This document shows, one piece after another, positions 29,527-38,545 of a DNA stretch of 64,000 nt; position 1 is the first letter of the stretch, and each line of letters begins with the position of its first letter. Location of the stretch: contig NZ_CBDEGB010000002.1 in assembly GCF_965237655.1 (NCBI RefSeq), forward strand, positions 806,001 to 870,000. Direction: 5' to 3'. The translations under genes were made by a program, and so were the position numbers. The notes under the pieces are model-generated. The model was not told the DNA's origin. It did no database searches and saw nothing but the letters and a program-made list of their open reading frames with translations. Source of the stretch: Poriferisodalis sp965237655 (lineage in GTDB: Bacteria; Actinomycetota; Acidimicrobiia; Acidimicrobiales; Poriferisodalaceae).

Positions 29527-30768
29527 GTGATCGCCAAGGTTGCCGCCACCGTCGTCTTTGTCGCCGCGATAGTGATTCTTGTGCAAAGCGAGGTCTTGGG
29601 GGAGGTCTTCGGGGAATCCTTGAGCGTTCCCATCGTCATCTTCGTCGCCATGTTTGTGCTGCTCGTCTCGGTGCCGTTCGTGCACCGGACGGTGCAGCGC
29701 CGCTTCGGCCGGGCTGCACCCCAGGCTGTGACAGCGACCGACACCGTGGCGGGCGGGCGGGAGCCCTCATTTGAATCCGAAGTGGCCGACCTCGACAAGA
29801 CGGAGGCCCAACCATCTGCGGCCACCTTTGCATCGGGTCTGGCCTCGTCCCGCCGATCACTGCGTGATCGGCTGGCGTCGATCCGAGGCCGTCGGCCCGA
29901 CGTCGACACGTGGGCGGTACTCGAGGAGGCCTTGCTAGGGGCCGACGTGGGCGTAGCGACCACCATGGCGACGCTGAAGCGCCTCCGCACCTCTGCCCTC
30001 GATCTGGGCATCGTTGACTCGGAGCAGCTGGTCAGCGCGCTCGGGGACCAGATGCGTGCATCCCTGGATGCGGACCGTTCGCTCGCCGTGTCGACCCCAG
30101 GGCGCGAAGGAGCGACGCCGGTCTGGCTGTTCGTGGGAGTCAACGGCGTGGGCAAGACCACCACGATCGGCAAAGTAGGCGCCAGGTTCACGGAGGAAGG
30201 CCGGAGTGTCGTGATGGCCGCCGGTGACACGTTCCGCGCCGCAGCGACCTCCCAATTGCAGACATGGGCTGATCGGTGCGGGGCTGATCTGGTCTCAGGC
30301 AGCTCAGGCGCAGACCCCAGTTCCGTCGTGCACGATGCCATCACCGCCGCGGCGGCTCGCGACGCGGACGTGGTCCTCGCCGACACCGCCGGCCGGCTGC
30401 AGAACCGCAAGAACCTCATGGACGAGCTGGCCAAGGTGCGCCGAGTCGCAGATCGGGAGCCTGGCGCAGTCGCCGAGACACTGCTGGTGATCGATGCCAC
30501 CACTGGACAGAACGGCTTGAGCCAAGCACGAGCCTTTGCCGAGGCCACTGACGTCACCGGCGTCGTGCTCACCAAGCTGGACGGTTCGGCGAAGGGCGGG
30601 ATCGTCTTCGCCATCGAGGCCGAGCTGGGACTGCCCGTGAAGCTGGTGGGTCTTGGCGAGGGCGCTCATGACCTCGTCGACTTCGACCCTGACAGCTACG
30701 TCGATGCACTGCTTCCCGCCAGCCCGCAATCAGCCTCCCCGCAATCAGCATCCTGGGAGGAGGACTGA
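29527..30768 (+). CDS. ftsY: Signal recognition particle receptor FtsY
   Basis: GTPase that docks SRP-ribosome complexes at the membrane. 413 residues. The N-terminus has two hydrophobic segments (residues about 2-20 and 34-53), so it is likely an integral membrane form. The NG domain follows: G1 GVNGVGKTTTIGKVGA, AGDTFRAAA, DTAGRLQN, TKLDGSAKGG. GTG start 11 bp after smc; ffh follows 3 bp later. Confidence 0.95.
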   Translation: MIAKVAATVVFVAAIVILVQSEVLGEVFGESLSVPIVIFVAMFVLLVSVPFVHRTVQRRFGRAAPQAVTATDTVAGGREPSFESEVADLDKTEAQPSAATFASGLASSRRSLRDRLASIRGRRPDVDTWAVLEEALLGADVGVATTMATLKRLRTSALDLGIVDSEQLVSALGDQMRASLDADRSLAVSTPGREGATPVWLFVGVNGVGKTTTIGKVGARFTEEGRSVVMAAGDTFRAAATSQLQTWADRCGADLVSGSSGADPSSVVHDAITAAAARDADVVLADTAGRLQNRKNLMDELAKVRRVADREPGAVAETLLVIDATTGQNGLSQARAFAEATDVTGVVLTKLDGSAKGGIVFAIEAELGLPVKLVGLGEGAHDLVDFDPDSYVDALLPASPQSASPQSASWEED

Positions 30769-30771
30769 GCG

Positions 30772-32253
30772 ATGTTTGACACGCTGACTGACCGCCTGTC
30801 CGGCACCCTTCGGGCGCTGCGCAGTCGCGGGCGGATGCGCCCCGTCGACGTCGACGAGGCACTGGCCGAGATCCGGTTGGCGCTGCTCGAAGCCGACGTG
30901 AACGTTCGGGTGGTGCGCCGCTTCGTCGAACGGGTCCGCGAGCGCAGCGTCGGCGGCGAGGTCACGGCCAGCCTCACGCCCGGCCAGCAGGTCACCAAGA
31001 TCGTCAACGACGAGCTCATCGACATCTTGGGCGGCAGCCCGCTCAACGTCCAGTTCGCTTCGAAGCCGCCGACGGTCGTGCTGCTGGCTGGGCTCCAGGG
31101 TTCTGGCAAGACGACCGCTGCCGCCAAGTTGGCTCAGTGGTGCAGGTCCCAGGGCCGAAACCCGCTGCTGGTCGGGGCCGACCTGCAGCGTCCGGCAGCT
31201 GTCGAGCAGCTGCGGACGCTCGCCCGCAGCATCGATGTGGAGGTGTGGAGCGAACCGGGTGACCCTGTCGCCTGCGCGGCTGGGGGCCTGGCGCATGCCC
31301 GGCAGTCCGGCCGCGATGTGCTCATCGTGGACACGGCGGGTCGGCTGGCAATCGACGTCGAGCTGATGACCGAGGTGGCCCGCATCTCCGACGCTGTCGA
31401 ACCCCACTACACGTTCCTCGTGGTCGACTCGATGGTGGGTCAGGACGCTGTTGCGACCGCCGAGGCTTTCCATGCCACGCTCGAAGTGGACGGGATCATT
31501 CTGACCAAGCTCGACGGCGATGCTCGTGGCGGAGCGGCGCTGTCGGTCGCCGAGGTCGTCGGCCGTCCGGTGGCGTTCGCCTCAGTCGGCGAGAAGATCG
31601 ACGACTTCGAACAGTTCCATCCAGATCGGATGGCGAGCCGGATTCTCGGCATGGGCGACGTGCTCACGCTCATCGAGAAGGCGGAGCAGGTCTACGAAAC
31701 CGACGAGGCGACTGCAGCAGCACAGCGTCTCGCCGAAGGCACATTCACACTCGACGACTTCGTGGATCAGCTCAGGCAGCTTCGCAAGATGGGCAACTTG
31801 CAGAGCATTGTGCAGATGATGCCGGGCATTTCCGACCAGGTTCGCAATGCCGAGATCGACGACGATCGGATCGCCACCGCCGAGGCCATTGTGCTGTCGA
31901 TGACGCCAGCCGAGCGAGTGTCGCCGGAGATCATCGACGCTTCTCGCCGGGCTCGCATCGCCGCGGGCAGCGGCACATCGTCGGCACAGGTCGCCAACCT
32001 GCTCAAGCAGTTCACTCAGATGCGCAAGATGATGGGCGGCATAATGGGGCTGGGCTCGAAGCGACGTCCAGCGAGCCGCAAGACTGCCCGCAAACGAGGG
32101 CGGGGCCCGACTCGATCTGGCGGCAGCGCCCGCACGGGCGGTGGAGGACGTGTGTCGCCCAAGGGCGCGCCGTCGCTTGGAAAGCTCAACACGAAGCCCG
32201 CAGGCGGAGCCATTGACACCGATTCGCTGGACCTGAAGCTGCCCGGCCGCTGA
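30772..32253 (+). CDS. ffh: Signal recognition particle protein Ffh
   Basis: 493-residue SRP54. NG domain with GLQGSGKTTAAAKLA, DTAGRLAIDVELM and TKLDGDARGG; the Met-rich M domain (LRKMGNLQSIVQMMPG, MRKMMGGIMGLG) binds SRP RNA and signal peptides. A basic, Gly-rich tail of about 60 residues follows. The SRP RNA gene is not in the window. Confidence 0.95.
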   Translation: MFDTLTDRLSGTLRALRSRGRMRPVDVDEALAEIRLALLEADVNVRVVRRFVERVRERSVGGEVTASLTPGQQVTKIVNDELIDILGGSPLNVQFASKPPTVVLLAGLQGSGKTTAAAKLAQWCRSQGRNPLLVGADLQRPAAVEQLRTLARSIDVEVWSEPGDPVACAAGGLAHARQSGRDVLIVDTAGRLAIDVELMTEVARISDAVEPHYTFLVVDSMVGQDAVATAEAFHATLEVDGIILTKLDGDARGGAALSVAEVVGRPVAFASVGEKIDDFEQFHPDRMASRILGMGDVLTLIEKAEQVYETDEATAAAQRLAEGTFTLDDFVDQLRQLRKMGNLQSIVQMMPGISDQVRNAEIDDDRIATAEAIVLSMTPAERVSPEIIDASRRARIAAGSGTSSAQVANLLKQFTQMRKMMGGIMGLGSKRRPASRKTARKRGRGPTRSGGSARTGGGGRVSPKGAPSLGKLNTKPAGGAIDTDSLDLKLPGR

Positions 32254-32433
32254 GCGGCGACGATGGCCGCGTCCTTTGCAGGTGCGGGCGGGGGTTGCGA
32301 GGCGATGCCCCGTTAGGCTCAGCCGTCGGCGCGGCAGCCCATCGGTGCACCAAACCCCATATGCCAAGCCCCATGTGCCGGTTCGCCCGCCCCCCAACGA
32401 GCCCCCTTTCGAAATCACCTAACCGGGAGCAAC

Positions 32434-32883
32434 ATGGCCGTACGTCTGCGCCTCAAGCGCACCGGCAAGAAGAAGCAGCCCAGCTATCGCGTCGTCGCTG
32501 TCGACAGTCGCAAGCCTCGTGACGGACGTGTGCTGGAGGTCATCGGCACGTACGACCCGCGACAGGAACCCTCTGCGATCTCGATCGTCAATGAGCGCGC
32601 TGTCCACTGGCTCAACCACGGGGCCCAGCCGAGCGAGACGGTCTCCAAGCTGCTGACGATTTCCGGCGCGTGGGACGAATTCCGCTCTCCGGGCTCACCC
32701 CAGCCCGCCGACACGGCCACAGAATCGGCCCCTGAAGCTCCCGCGCCGCCGCCGCCGGAGCCCGACTTGGTGCTCGACACCCCTGAGCCGAGCGCTGACA
32801 TCCCCCCACAAGATGCGGAGACGCAAGTCTCGGCAGAACCTGCGGCGTCTGAGCCGAAGACATCCGAACCTGAGGAGGCCTAG
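32434..32883 (+). CDS. rpsP: 30S ribosomal protein S16 with long acidic tail
   Basis: 149 residues. The first 85 are the S16 fold (AVRLRLKRTGKKKQPSYRVV, GTYDPR); the rest is an acidic Pro/Ala/Glu tail seen in several Actinobacteria. GGGAG lies before the ATG. A 180-bp gap from ffh holds no gene. First gene of the rpsP-khpA-rimM-trmD-rplS unit. Confidence 0.95.
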   Translation: MAVRLRLKRTGKKKQPSYRVVAVDSRKPRDGRVLEVIGTYDPRQEPSAISIVNERAVHWLNHGAQPSETVSKLLTISGAWDEFRSPGSPQPADTATESAPEAPAPPPPEPDLVLDTPEPSADIPPQDAETQVSAEPAASEPKTSEPEEA

Positions 32884-33155
32884 TGACTGAGGGCCACACC
32901 GGGGCGGACACCGGGACCACCACCGCCGAAGAGGTCTTGCTGTACCTCATTGCCCAGCTCGTCGAGCATCCCGACCAGGTCGAGGTCGAGATTGCCGAGT
33001 CGGGATCGAAACTGAGCCTGACGGCAACCGTGAGCTCAGAGGACATCGGTCGGGTCATCGGCAAGCGAGGACGCGTCGCGAACGCCATCCGCACGCTGGT
33101 GCGCGCCGCAGCCCACCGCGATGGCGTCCAGGTCGAAGTCGACTTCCGGGACTGA
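32883..33155 (+). CDS. khpA: KH-domain RNA-binding protein KhpA
   Basis: 90 residues with a single KH domain (EDIGRVIGKRGRVANAIRTL, containing the GxxG loop as GKRG). It sits between rpsP and rimM as in most Gram-positives. GTG 32883 shares one base with the rpsP stop. In other bacteria it partners with KhpB to control RNA and cell size. Confidence 0.93.
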   Translation: MTEGHTGADTGTTTAEEVLLYLIAQLVEHPDQVEVEIAESGSKLSLTATVSSEDIGRVIGKRGRVANAIRTLVRAAAHRDGVQVEVDFRD

Positions 33156-33639
33156 TCCCCGCCGTCCGGCAGACCTGCTGGAGATCGCAACTATCGGACG
33201 CGCACACGGATTACGCGGAGAGGTTGCCGTGCACCCGGTCACCAACCGATTCGAGCGTTTCGACGTCGGTTCGACGCTCGTGACCGCCGCTGGCGAGCGA
33301 GTGGTATCGGGCGCTCGCCGTGACGGCAACCGTTGGCTGGTGAGCTTCGACGGCATCGATGACCGTGATGCTGCGGCGGCGCTGACAGGCACGACGTTGT
33401 TCGCCGAGCCACTGGATGATCCTGACGAGCTGTGGGTGCATGAGCTGTGCGGCAGCTCAGTCATCGATCAGCACGGATACGACGCCGGCGTGGTCACGAG
33501 CGTGGTGGCGAATCCGGCAGCAGACCTGCTCGAGCTCGACACGGGCCACCTCGTGCCGCTGACGTTCATCGTGCGCTGCGAACCCGGCACGGTCCACGTG
33601 GAGGTGCCCGATGGGCTCTTCGAGCTCGACCGGCACTGA
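33121..33639 (+). CDS. rimM: Ribosome maturation factor RimM
   Basis: 172 residues: N-terminal RimM domain (EIATIGRAHGLRGEVAVHPV) and C-terminal PRC barrel (LWVHELCGSSVIDQHG). It assists 30S head assembly around S19. The only start codon before the domain is ATG 33121, which overlaps khpA by 35 bp and adds a short Ser-rich lead. Confidence 0.92.
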   Translation: MASRSKSTSGTDPRRPADLLEIATIGRAHGLRGEVAVHPVTNRFERFDVGSTLVTAAGERVVSGARRDGNRWLVSFDGIDDRDAAAALTGTTLFAEPLDDPDELWVHELCGSSVIDQHGYDAGVVTSVVANPAADLLELDTGHLVPLTFIVRCEPGTVHVEVPDGLFELDRH

Positions 33640-34405
33640 GTCCGCTTCGTCACCCAGTCCCGAGATTGGGCTGCGCATCGACATCTTCTCGATCTTCGCT
33701 GCCGAGCTCGATGCAATGTGCCGGCTGAGCGTGCTGGGTCGGGCCCGCAGCCAAGGACTGCTGGATATCCGCTGCAGGGACCTGCGAATGGCGACCACTG
33801 ACGCCCACCGCACGGTTGACGATGCACCATTCGGAGGGGGCCCGGGCATGATCCTGATGCCCGAACCGGTCTTCGCTGCCGTCGAGACGGTCTCGCCCCC
33901 GCGGCCGTTGCTGCTGCTTGATGCCGGTGGCCGGCGATTCGATCAATCCTTGGCCTCCGAATTGGCGGCATCGGGCGGATTCAGCTTGCTGTGCGGCCGC
34001 TACGAGGGAGTTGACGAGCGCATCCGCACCGACCTCGTGGACGGCTCGATCTCCGTCGGCGATGTCGTGCTGGCCGGCGGCGAATTCGCAGCCATGGTCG
34101 TTCTCGAGGCCGTTGGGAGGTTGGTGCCCGGCGTGCTCGGCAATGCGGCTTCCAGCGCGGACGAGAGTTTTGCCGCGGGTCTGCTGGAGTATCCCCATTG
34201 GACCCGTCCTGCGTCATTCCGCGGGCTCGAGGCTCCCGAAGTGCTGCGCAGCGGCGACCACGCCCGGGTTCGTCGCTGGCGCCAAGCCATGGCGCTCGTC
34301 CGAACCGCACGCGAGCGCCCCGACCTGCTGGCGGTGCGGGGCGTGAGCGACCTCGACCGGGAGCTCCTCGCTGAGTTCAACCTGGAGCTTGGAGAATCCG
34401 GCTGA
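33611..34405 (+). CDS. trmD: tRNA (guanine-37-N1)-methyltransferase TrmD
   Basis: 264-residue SPOUT-class methyltransferase that prevents +1 frameshifts. RIDIFSIFAAELDAM, DDAPFGGGPGMILMPEP, LLCGRYEGVDERI and the knot motif SVGDVVLAGGEFAAM are visible. It overlaps rimM by 29 bp. LLEYPHWTRPASFRG matches the C-terminal RNA-binding part. Confidence 0.95.
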   Translation: MGSSSSTGTESASSPSPEIGLRIDIFSIFAAELDAMCRLSVLGRARSQGLLDIRCRDLRMATTDAHRTVDDAPFGGGPGMILMPEPVFAAVETVSPPRPLLLLDAGGRRFDQSLASELAASGGFSLLCGRYEGVDERIRTDLVDGSISVGDVVLAGGEFAAMVVLEAVGRLVPGVLGNAASSADESFAAGLLEYPHWTRPASFRGLEAPEVLRSGDHARVRRWRQAMALVRTARERPDLLAVRGVSDLDRELLAEFNLELGESG

Positions 34406-34451
34406 GCTCATTGCGGCTGTCACGGCACATCGCTGCGGCAATTCGCCGACG

Positions 34452-34472
34452 GACCACTACCCTCCAGTGGTC
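34452..34472 (+). promoter_or_regulatory. Hairpin in the rplS leader
   Basis: GACCACT, 7-base loop, AGTGGTC: a perfect 7-bp stem 32 bases before the L19 start. It could be a ribosomal-protein leader or a processing site; there is no direct evidence. Confidence 0.35.
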
Positions 34473-34504
34473 GTCGTCACGCCTTTCACGGGAGTCGGAT
34501 CGCT

Positions 34505-34849
34505 ATGGGAAGCACCGATCTGGTCGACCAGGCTCGTCTCCGCGACGATCATCCTGACTTTGGCCCCGGTGACACGGTGCGTGTCCACGTGCGCGTCGTC
34601 GAGGGCAACCGGCAGCGAACCCAGGTGTTCGAGGGCTATGTGATCGCCCGCCATTCGTCGGGCATCAGCGAGACGTTCACGGTACGCAAGCTCAGCTTCG
34701 GCGTGGGGGTCGAGCGGACATTTCCGCTGCACGCTCCCACCATTGCCAAGATCGAGCGCGTGGCCGTGGGCGATGTGCGCAGGGCGAAGCTCTACTACTT
34801 GCGCGATCGCGTTGGCAAGGCAGCCCGGATTCCCGAGAAGCGCTTCTAG
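34505..34849 (+). CDS. rplS: 50S ribosomal protein L19
   Basis: 114 residues. FGPGDTVRVHVRVVEGNRQR, VFEGYVIARHSSGISETFTV and KLYYLRDRVGKAARI are typical L19. It ends the rpsP unit. lepB and rnhB, which usually follow in Actinobacteria, are missing here and yraN comes next. Confidence 0.95.
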   Translation: MGSTDLVDQARLRDDHPDFGPGDTVRVHVRVVEGNRQRTQVFEGYVIARHSSGISETFTVRKLSFGVGVERTFPLHAPTIAKIERVAVGDVRRAKLYYLRDRVGKAARIPEKRF

Positions 34850-34895
34850 CGGGCCAGCTTCGGTCGCGCTGGCGGGGGCTGGGCGCGATGCGCGT

Positions 34896-35240
34896 ATGAC
34901 CGCCCGGCGTCAAGCGCTTGGCCGCTACGGCGAGGATCTTGTCGAGCGTTGGTACATCGAGCGTGGGTACCGCGTGCTGGACCGGAATTGGCGTTGCCCC
35001 GCAGGCGAGTTGGATCTTGTCGTCACCGACGGGACACAGCTGGTGGTCTGCGAGGTGAAGACTCGCTCAAGCGATCGCTTCGGGACGGGCTTTGAGGCGA
35101 TCACCGGTCGCAAGCAGCAGCAAGTCCGGCGCCTCGCCGCGTACTACGTGCGCCAGCGCGGCGGCTGGAAAGGGCCGGTGCGTTTCGACGCAGCCGCGGT
35201 CATGGGTCGCAACGTCGAGGTGCTCAGCGGGGCGTTCTGA
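34896..35240 (+). CDS. yraN: UPF0102 (YraN) family nuclease-like protein
   Basis: 114 residues with a PD-(D/E)xK-type core: LGRYGEDLVERWYIERGYRV, GELDLVV and VVCEVKTRSS. It has the usual position before comM and dprA. ATG 34896 gives the standard length. The biological role is not well established. Confidence 0.88.
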   Translation: MTARRQALGRYGEDLVERWYIERGYRVLDRNWRCPAGELDLVVTDGTQLVVCEVKTRSSDRFGTGFEAITGRKQQQVRRLAAYYVRQRGGWKGPVRFDAAAVMGRNVEVLSGAF

Positions 35241-35252
35241 CAGCCAGGGCGT

Positions 35253-35462
35253 TCAGCCCACCGGCCGTCGCCGATCCCGGGCCTGCCAGCATCCCCAATG
35301 CCAGTGGCGTCGCAGATCAGGGTTGTCGATTGGCACTGCGACCACGTGACCCACTGCGGCCTCAATGCTGTGGGCGCAGCCGCCGCAGACATACCGCTTG
35401 GTTGCCTCATACGGCTGCACCCGGCGCACTTCGAATCCCGGTACTGGCTCAAGCTTGCGCAT
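35253..35462 (-). CDS. Small Cys/His protein conserved in Actinobacteria
   Basis: 69 residues with YVCGGCAHSI and, near the end, HWHWGCW, which suggests a zinc site. The start at 35462 has GAGG in the right place. It lies 8 bp downstream of a 36-residue membrane-peptide gene on the same strand, inserted against the direction of the surrounding operon. The function is unknown to me. Confidence 0.6.
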   Translation of the reverse strand: MRKLEPVPGFEVRRVQPYEATKRYVCGGCAHSIEAAVGHVVAVPIDNPDLRRHWHWGCWQARDRRRPVG

Positions 35463-35470
35463 CTGAGACC

Positions 35471-35581
35471 TCAGCCCAACAACGCCCACACCACCAGGCC
35501 GGCCGCCACGACCGCAGCGGCGGCTAGGAGCACGTAGTCGAGCCGTGTCGTGCGGTGCTCGCGGTACGGGTTGTAGCCCAT
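35471..35581 (-). CDS. 36-residue single-pass membrane peptide
   Basis: A short frame from ATG 35581 to TGA: MGYNPYREHRTTRLDYVLL, then an Ala/Val/Leu-rich hydrophobic helix ending VWALLG. There is one predicted membrane segment with a basic, cytoplasmic N-terminus. The overlap-free spacing to the next gene and the clean codon pattern support a real small gene, possibly one unit with the Cys/His protein. Confidence 0.55.
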   Translation of the reverse strand: MGYNPYREHRTTRLDYVLLAAAAVVAAGLVVWALLG

Positions 35582-35816
35582 GAGAGCAGTATCGCCCCCC
35601 AAGCGCGGCATCGGCGTGGCGCAGACCGGCAGAAAACCCTTCCTTGGGATGCGCGAGCGTGATCTACGGTCCCGGAGAGGTCCACGCGGCAGCGAGCAAC
35701 ACGACCACGCTGGCGCACCACAGACCGACTCGATCGTGGCCCCGAGCGGGCTTCCCCGTCAACGCCGGACAGCGCCCTGTGTGGTTGCGTCCGGTCCGAA
35801 CTGCCGGAGGAGGCTC

Positions 35817-37334
35817 ATGCTGGCTGCTGCAACCGCCGCGACGCTCGTCGGCGTCGACGGTCATGTTGTCACCGTCGAGGTGCACGTTTCCAACGGTCTG
35901 CCGTCCTTCACCATCGTCGGACTCCCTGACGCCGCGTGCCGAGAGGCCCGGGACCGGGTTCGGGCCGCCGTGCTCTCGTCGGGACTCGATTGGCCCGACA
36001 GGCGCGTCACGCTGAACCTGGCACCGTCGGGTGTGCGCAAGGGCGGCGCCGTCTTGGACCTGGCGATGGCCGTCGCAGTATTGGCCGTCACCGAGCAGCT
36101 GCCGGCCGAGTCGCTACGCGGCAAAGCGTTCTTGGGCGAACTGGGTCTCGACGGTGTCGTCCGGGGCGGGGTGGGCGTGCTGCCGCTTGTCGACGCGCTT
36201 CGTGACCGGGCCGTCGTCGTCGCGTCCGAGTCGTATCACCTTGCTCTCGCTGCGGGTCCCCGCGATGTCCACGTTGTTCAAACGCTGGGCCAGCTGGCGT
36301 CAGTGCTCGCGGGCCGCGCGCCGTGGCCTGATCCGCCGCCCGATCCGCCCCAACCGCCCGCAGCGCCAGTACCTGATTTCGGTGACGTGATCGGGCAGCC
36401 GCTCGCCCGCCGAGCCGTCGAGGTTGCCGCTGCGGGCGGTCACCACCTGCTCATGCTGGGACCACCGGGTGCAGGCAAGACCATGCTGGCTCGACGGCTC
36501 GTGGGTCTGCTGCCTGAGCTCAGCCGCCAGTTCGCGATGGAGGCGACGCGGGTCCAATCGGCCGCTGGCTTGCCGTTGCCGACGGGCCTCGCGACCCGCC
36601 CCGTACTTCGCAGTCCGCATCACACCGCCACCGTGACTGCACTCATCGGCGGCGGCTCGACGGCCATTCGCCCGGGAGAAATCTCGCTGGCCCATCGCGG
36701 CGTGCTGTTCCTCGATGAGCTGGGAGAGTTTGCACCGAGTGTGCTCGACGCCATGCGCCAACCGCTCGAAGAGGGCGTTGTGCGGGTCAGTCGTGCGTCG
36801 GGGGCCTGCACCTTTCCCGCCCGATTCCTGCTGGTGGCTGCCATGAACCCATGCCCTTGCGGGCAGGCCGGCCGCCCCGATTCCTGTCGTTGCTCCGACC
36901 ATGCCCGGCTCCGGTACCTGCGCCGGCTGTCAGGGCCGCTGCTCGATCGCTTTGACCTTCGTGTTCAAGTTCAGCGTCCCGAACCCGATCAGCTGCTCGA
37001 CGGCGCTCGTGGTGAATCCACCGAGACGGTCGGCGCACGAGTGACGGCGGCACGTGCCCGGGCCGCGGGCCGCGGCGTGGCGACGAACGCCGAGCTCACC
37101 CACGAGCAGCTGGAGCGTCACGCTCCGATCACCGCGGCCGCCCGGCGCGAACTGCGAACGCGCCTGGCCAAGGGACTGCTCAGTGGCCGGGGATTGCACC
37201 GTGTCCGTTGCGTCGTCATGACGTTGTGCGACCTCGACGGCGACGATCCAGTCGTCGACGCTGAACGCCTGAACGAGGCACTCGCGCTGCGTGCGAGCGT
37301 CGGAAGCCTGCACGTTCCCGCGGCGGCCAGATGA
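35817..37334 (+). CDS. comM: Mg-chelatase-like AAA+ ATPase (ComM/YifB family)
   Basis: 505 residues. N-terminal domain ChlI-like (VEVHVSNGLPSFTIVGLPD, LAPSGVRKGG), then AAA+ with Walker A GPPGAGKTMLARRL, Walker B GVLFLDELGEF and a Cys-rich CPCGQ...CRCS loop. In naturally transformable bacteria ComM is a hexameric branch-migration helicase. GGAGG just before ATG 35817 decides the start. It overlaps dprA by 4 bp. Confidence 0.92.
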   Translation: MLAAATAATLVGVDGHVVTVEVHVSNGLPSFTIVGLPDAACREARDRVRAAVLSSGLDWPDRRVTLNLAPSGVRKGGAVLDLAMAVAVLAVTEQLPAESLRGKAFLGELGLDGVVRGGVGVLPLVDALRDRAVVVASESYHLALAAGPRDVHVVQTLGQLASVLAGRAPWPDPPPDPPQPPAAPVPDFGDVIGQPLARRAVEVAAAGGHHLLMLGPPGAGKTMLARRLVGLLPELSRQFAMEATRVQSAAGLPLPTGLATRPVLRSPHHTATVTALIGGGSTAIRPGEISLAHRGVLFLDELGEFAPSVLDAMRQPLEEGVVRVSRASGACTFPARFLLVAAMNPCPCGQAGRPDSCRCSDHARLRYLRRLSGPLLDRFDLRVQVQRPEPDQLLDGARGESTETVGARVTAARARAAGRGVATNAELTHEQLERHAPITAAARRELRTRLAKGLLSGRGLHRVRCVVMTLCDLDGDDPVVDAERLNEALALRASVGSLHVPAAAR

Positions 37335-38491
37335 TTGTCGAAACAGCCGATGCCGGCGAGCGGTCAGAGATCGGAGCGCTGCTCGAATTGTGCTCCTTGC
37401 CCCGAATTGGACCGGCGCGCCTACGGGCCCTGCTCGGTGACCGCACTGCACTCGATGCCGTCGAGGACCTGCGCTCTGGTCGGGCTGCAACGGTTGCCGG
37501 GCTGAGCGCTTGCCGGGGCGTGGACGCAACATTGATCGCGACGTGGCAGCGGCACGCAGCCGCAGCGCTTGACCGAGCTGCACGTGGCGAGCGGCCGATC
37601 GGGGCGGATCTGCTCGAAGCCCACACGAGAGCGGGCGTCTGGCTGCACGTTCCGGACAGTCAAGGCACTGCCGAGATGTGGGAATCGGAGCCCGAGCCTC
37701 CAGCGGTGCTGTTCGGGCAGGGAGCGCCGTTAGAGCCGGGGCCCAGGCGGGTCGGCATCATCGGTACGCGTCGCTGCAGCGCATACGGCCGCACCGTGGC
37801 ACAGCTGCTCGGAACGGGCCTGGCTGCCCATGGGGTAGCGGTGGTGTCAGGCCTTGCCACTGGCATCGATGGCATCGCGCAGCGTGCCGCGCTGGATGAG
37901 GGCGGTCCTGTCATCGGTGTCGTTGGCAGCGGGCTGGATTGCGTGTACCCGGCCGCCAACCGGACGCTGTGGGCGGACGTCGCACAGTACGGAACGCTGC
38001 TCAGTGAGTATCCGCTCGGCACTCCGGCCGTGCAGTGGCATTTTCCCGCTCGCAATCGCATCGTGGCTGCGCTGAGCGAGGTACTGGTGGTGGTCGAATC
38101 GGGTGCCTCGGGCGGCTCGATGTACACCGTCGACGCTGCTGTTGAGCGAGACCGGCCCGTGATGGCGGTGCCCGGGCCGATCACCAGCGCGACGTCAGTC
38201 GGCACGAACCGTCTCCTCGCGGACGGATGTGCGCCCGTGTGCGACGTGTCCGATGTCCTGCTGGCTCTGGGAGAGCATGCTGGCTCTGCGGCCGGGGCTG
38301 CAGTGCCCGAAGCACCCCAAGACAATCTCGGCCGTCAGGTTCTGGACGAGCTGATTGGCGGACCCCGCTCGGTCGATGAGCTGGCGTTGCGAGTCGAAGC
38401 GACGCTGGCGGAACTGGCATCTTCGCTCGGCCGGCTGCAGTTGTCAGGCTGGGTCACCGAGACGGGCGGATGGTGGGAGAAGTCCAGATGA
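37331..38491 (+). CDS. dprA: DNA-processing protein DprA
   Basis: 386 residues. The Rossmann-like DprA domain has VGIIGTRRCSAYG, VVSGLATGIDGIAQRAAL, GVVGSGLDCVYPAANRTLW and FPARNRIVAALSEVLVVVES, with a helix-hairpin-helix region before and a winged-helix domain after. It loads RecA on incoming single strands. Paired with comM by ATGA overlap. Confidence 0.95.
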   Translation: MIVETADAGERSEIGALLELCSLPRIGPARLRALLGDRTALDAVEDLRSGRAATVAGLSACRGVDATLIATWQRHAAAALDRAARGERPIGADLLEAHTRAGVWLHVPDSQGTAEMWESEPEPPAVLFGQGAPLEPGPRRVGIIGTRRCSAYGRTVAQLLGTGLAAHGVAVVSGLATGIDGIAQRAALDEGGPVIGVVGSGLDCVYPAANRTLWADVAQYGTLLSEYPLGTPAVQWHFPARNRIVAALSEVLVVVESGASGGSMYTVDAAVERDRPVMAVPGPITSATSVGTNRLLADGCAPVCDVSDVLLALGEHAGSAAGAAVPEAPQDNLGRQVLDELIGGPRSVDELALRVEATLAELASSLGRLQLSGWVTETGGWWEKSR

Positions 38492-38545
38492 GACTTCCGC
38501 ATCGCCGCGATCGCGCTTGCGAAGGGGCGGGGACTCCTCGGTACT

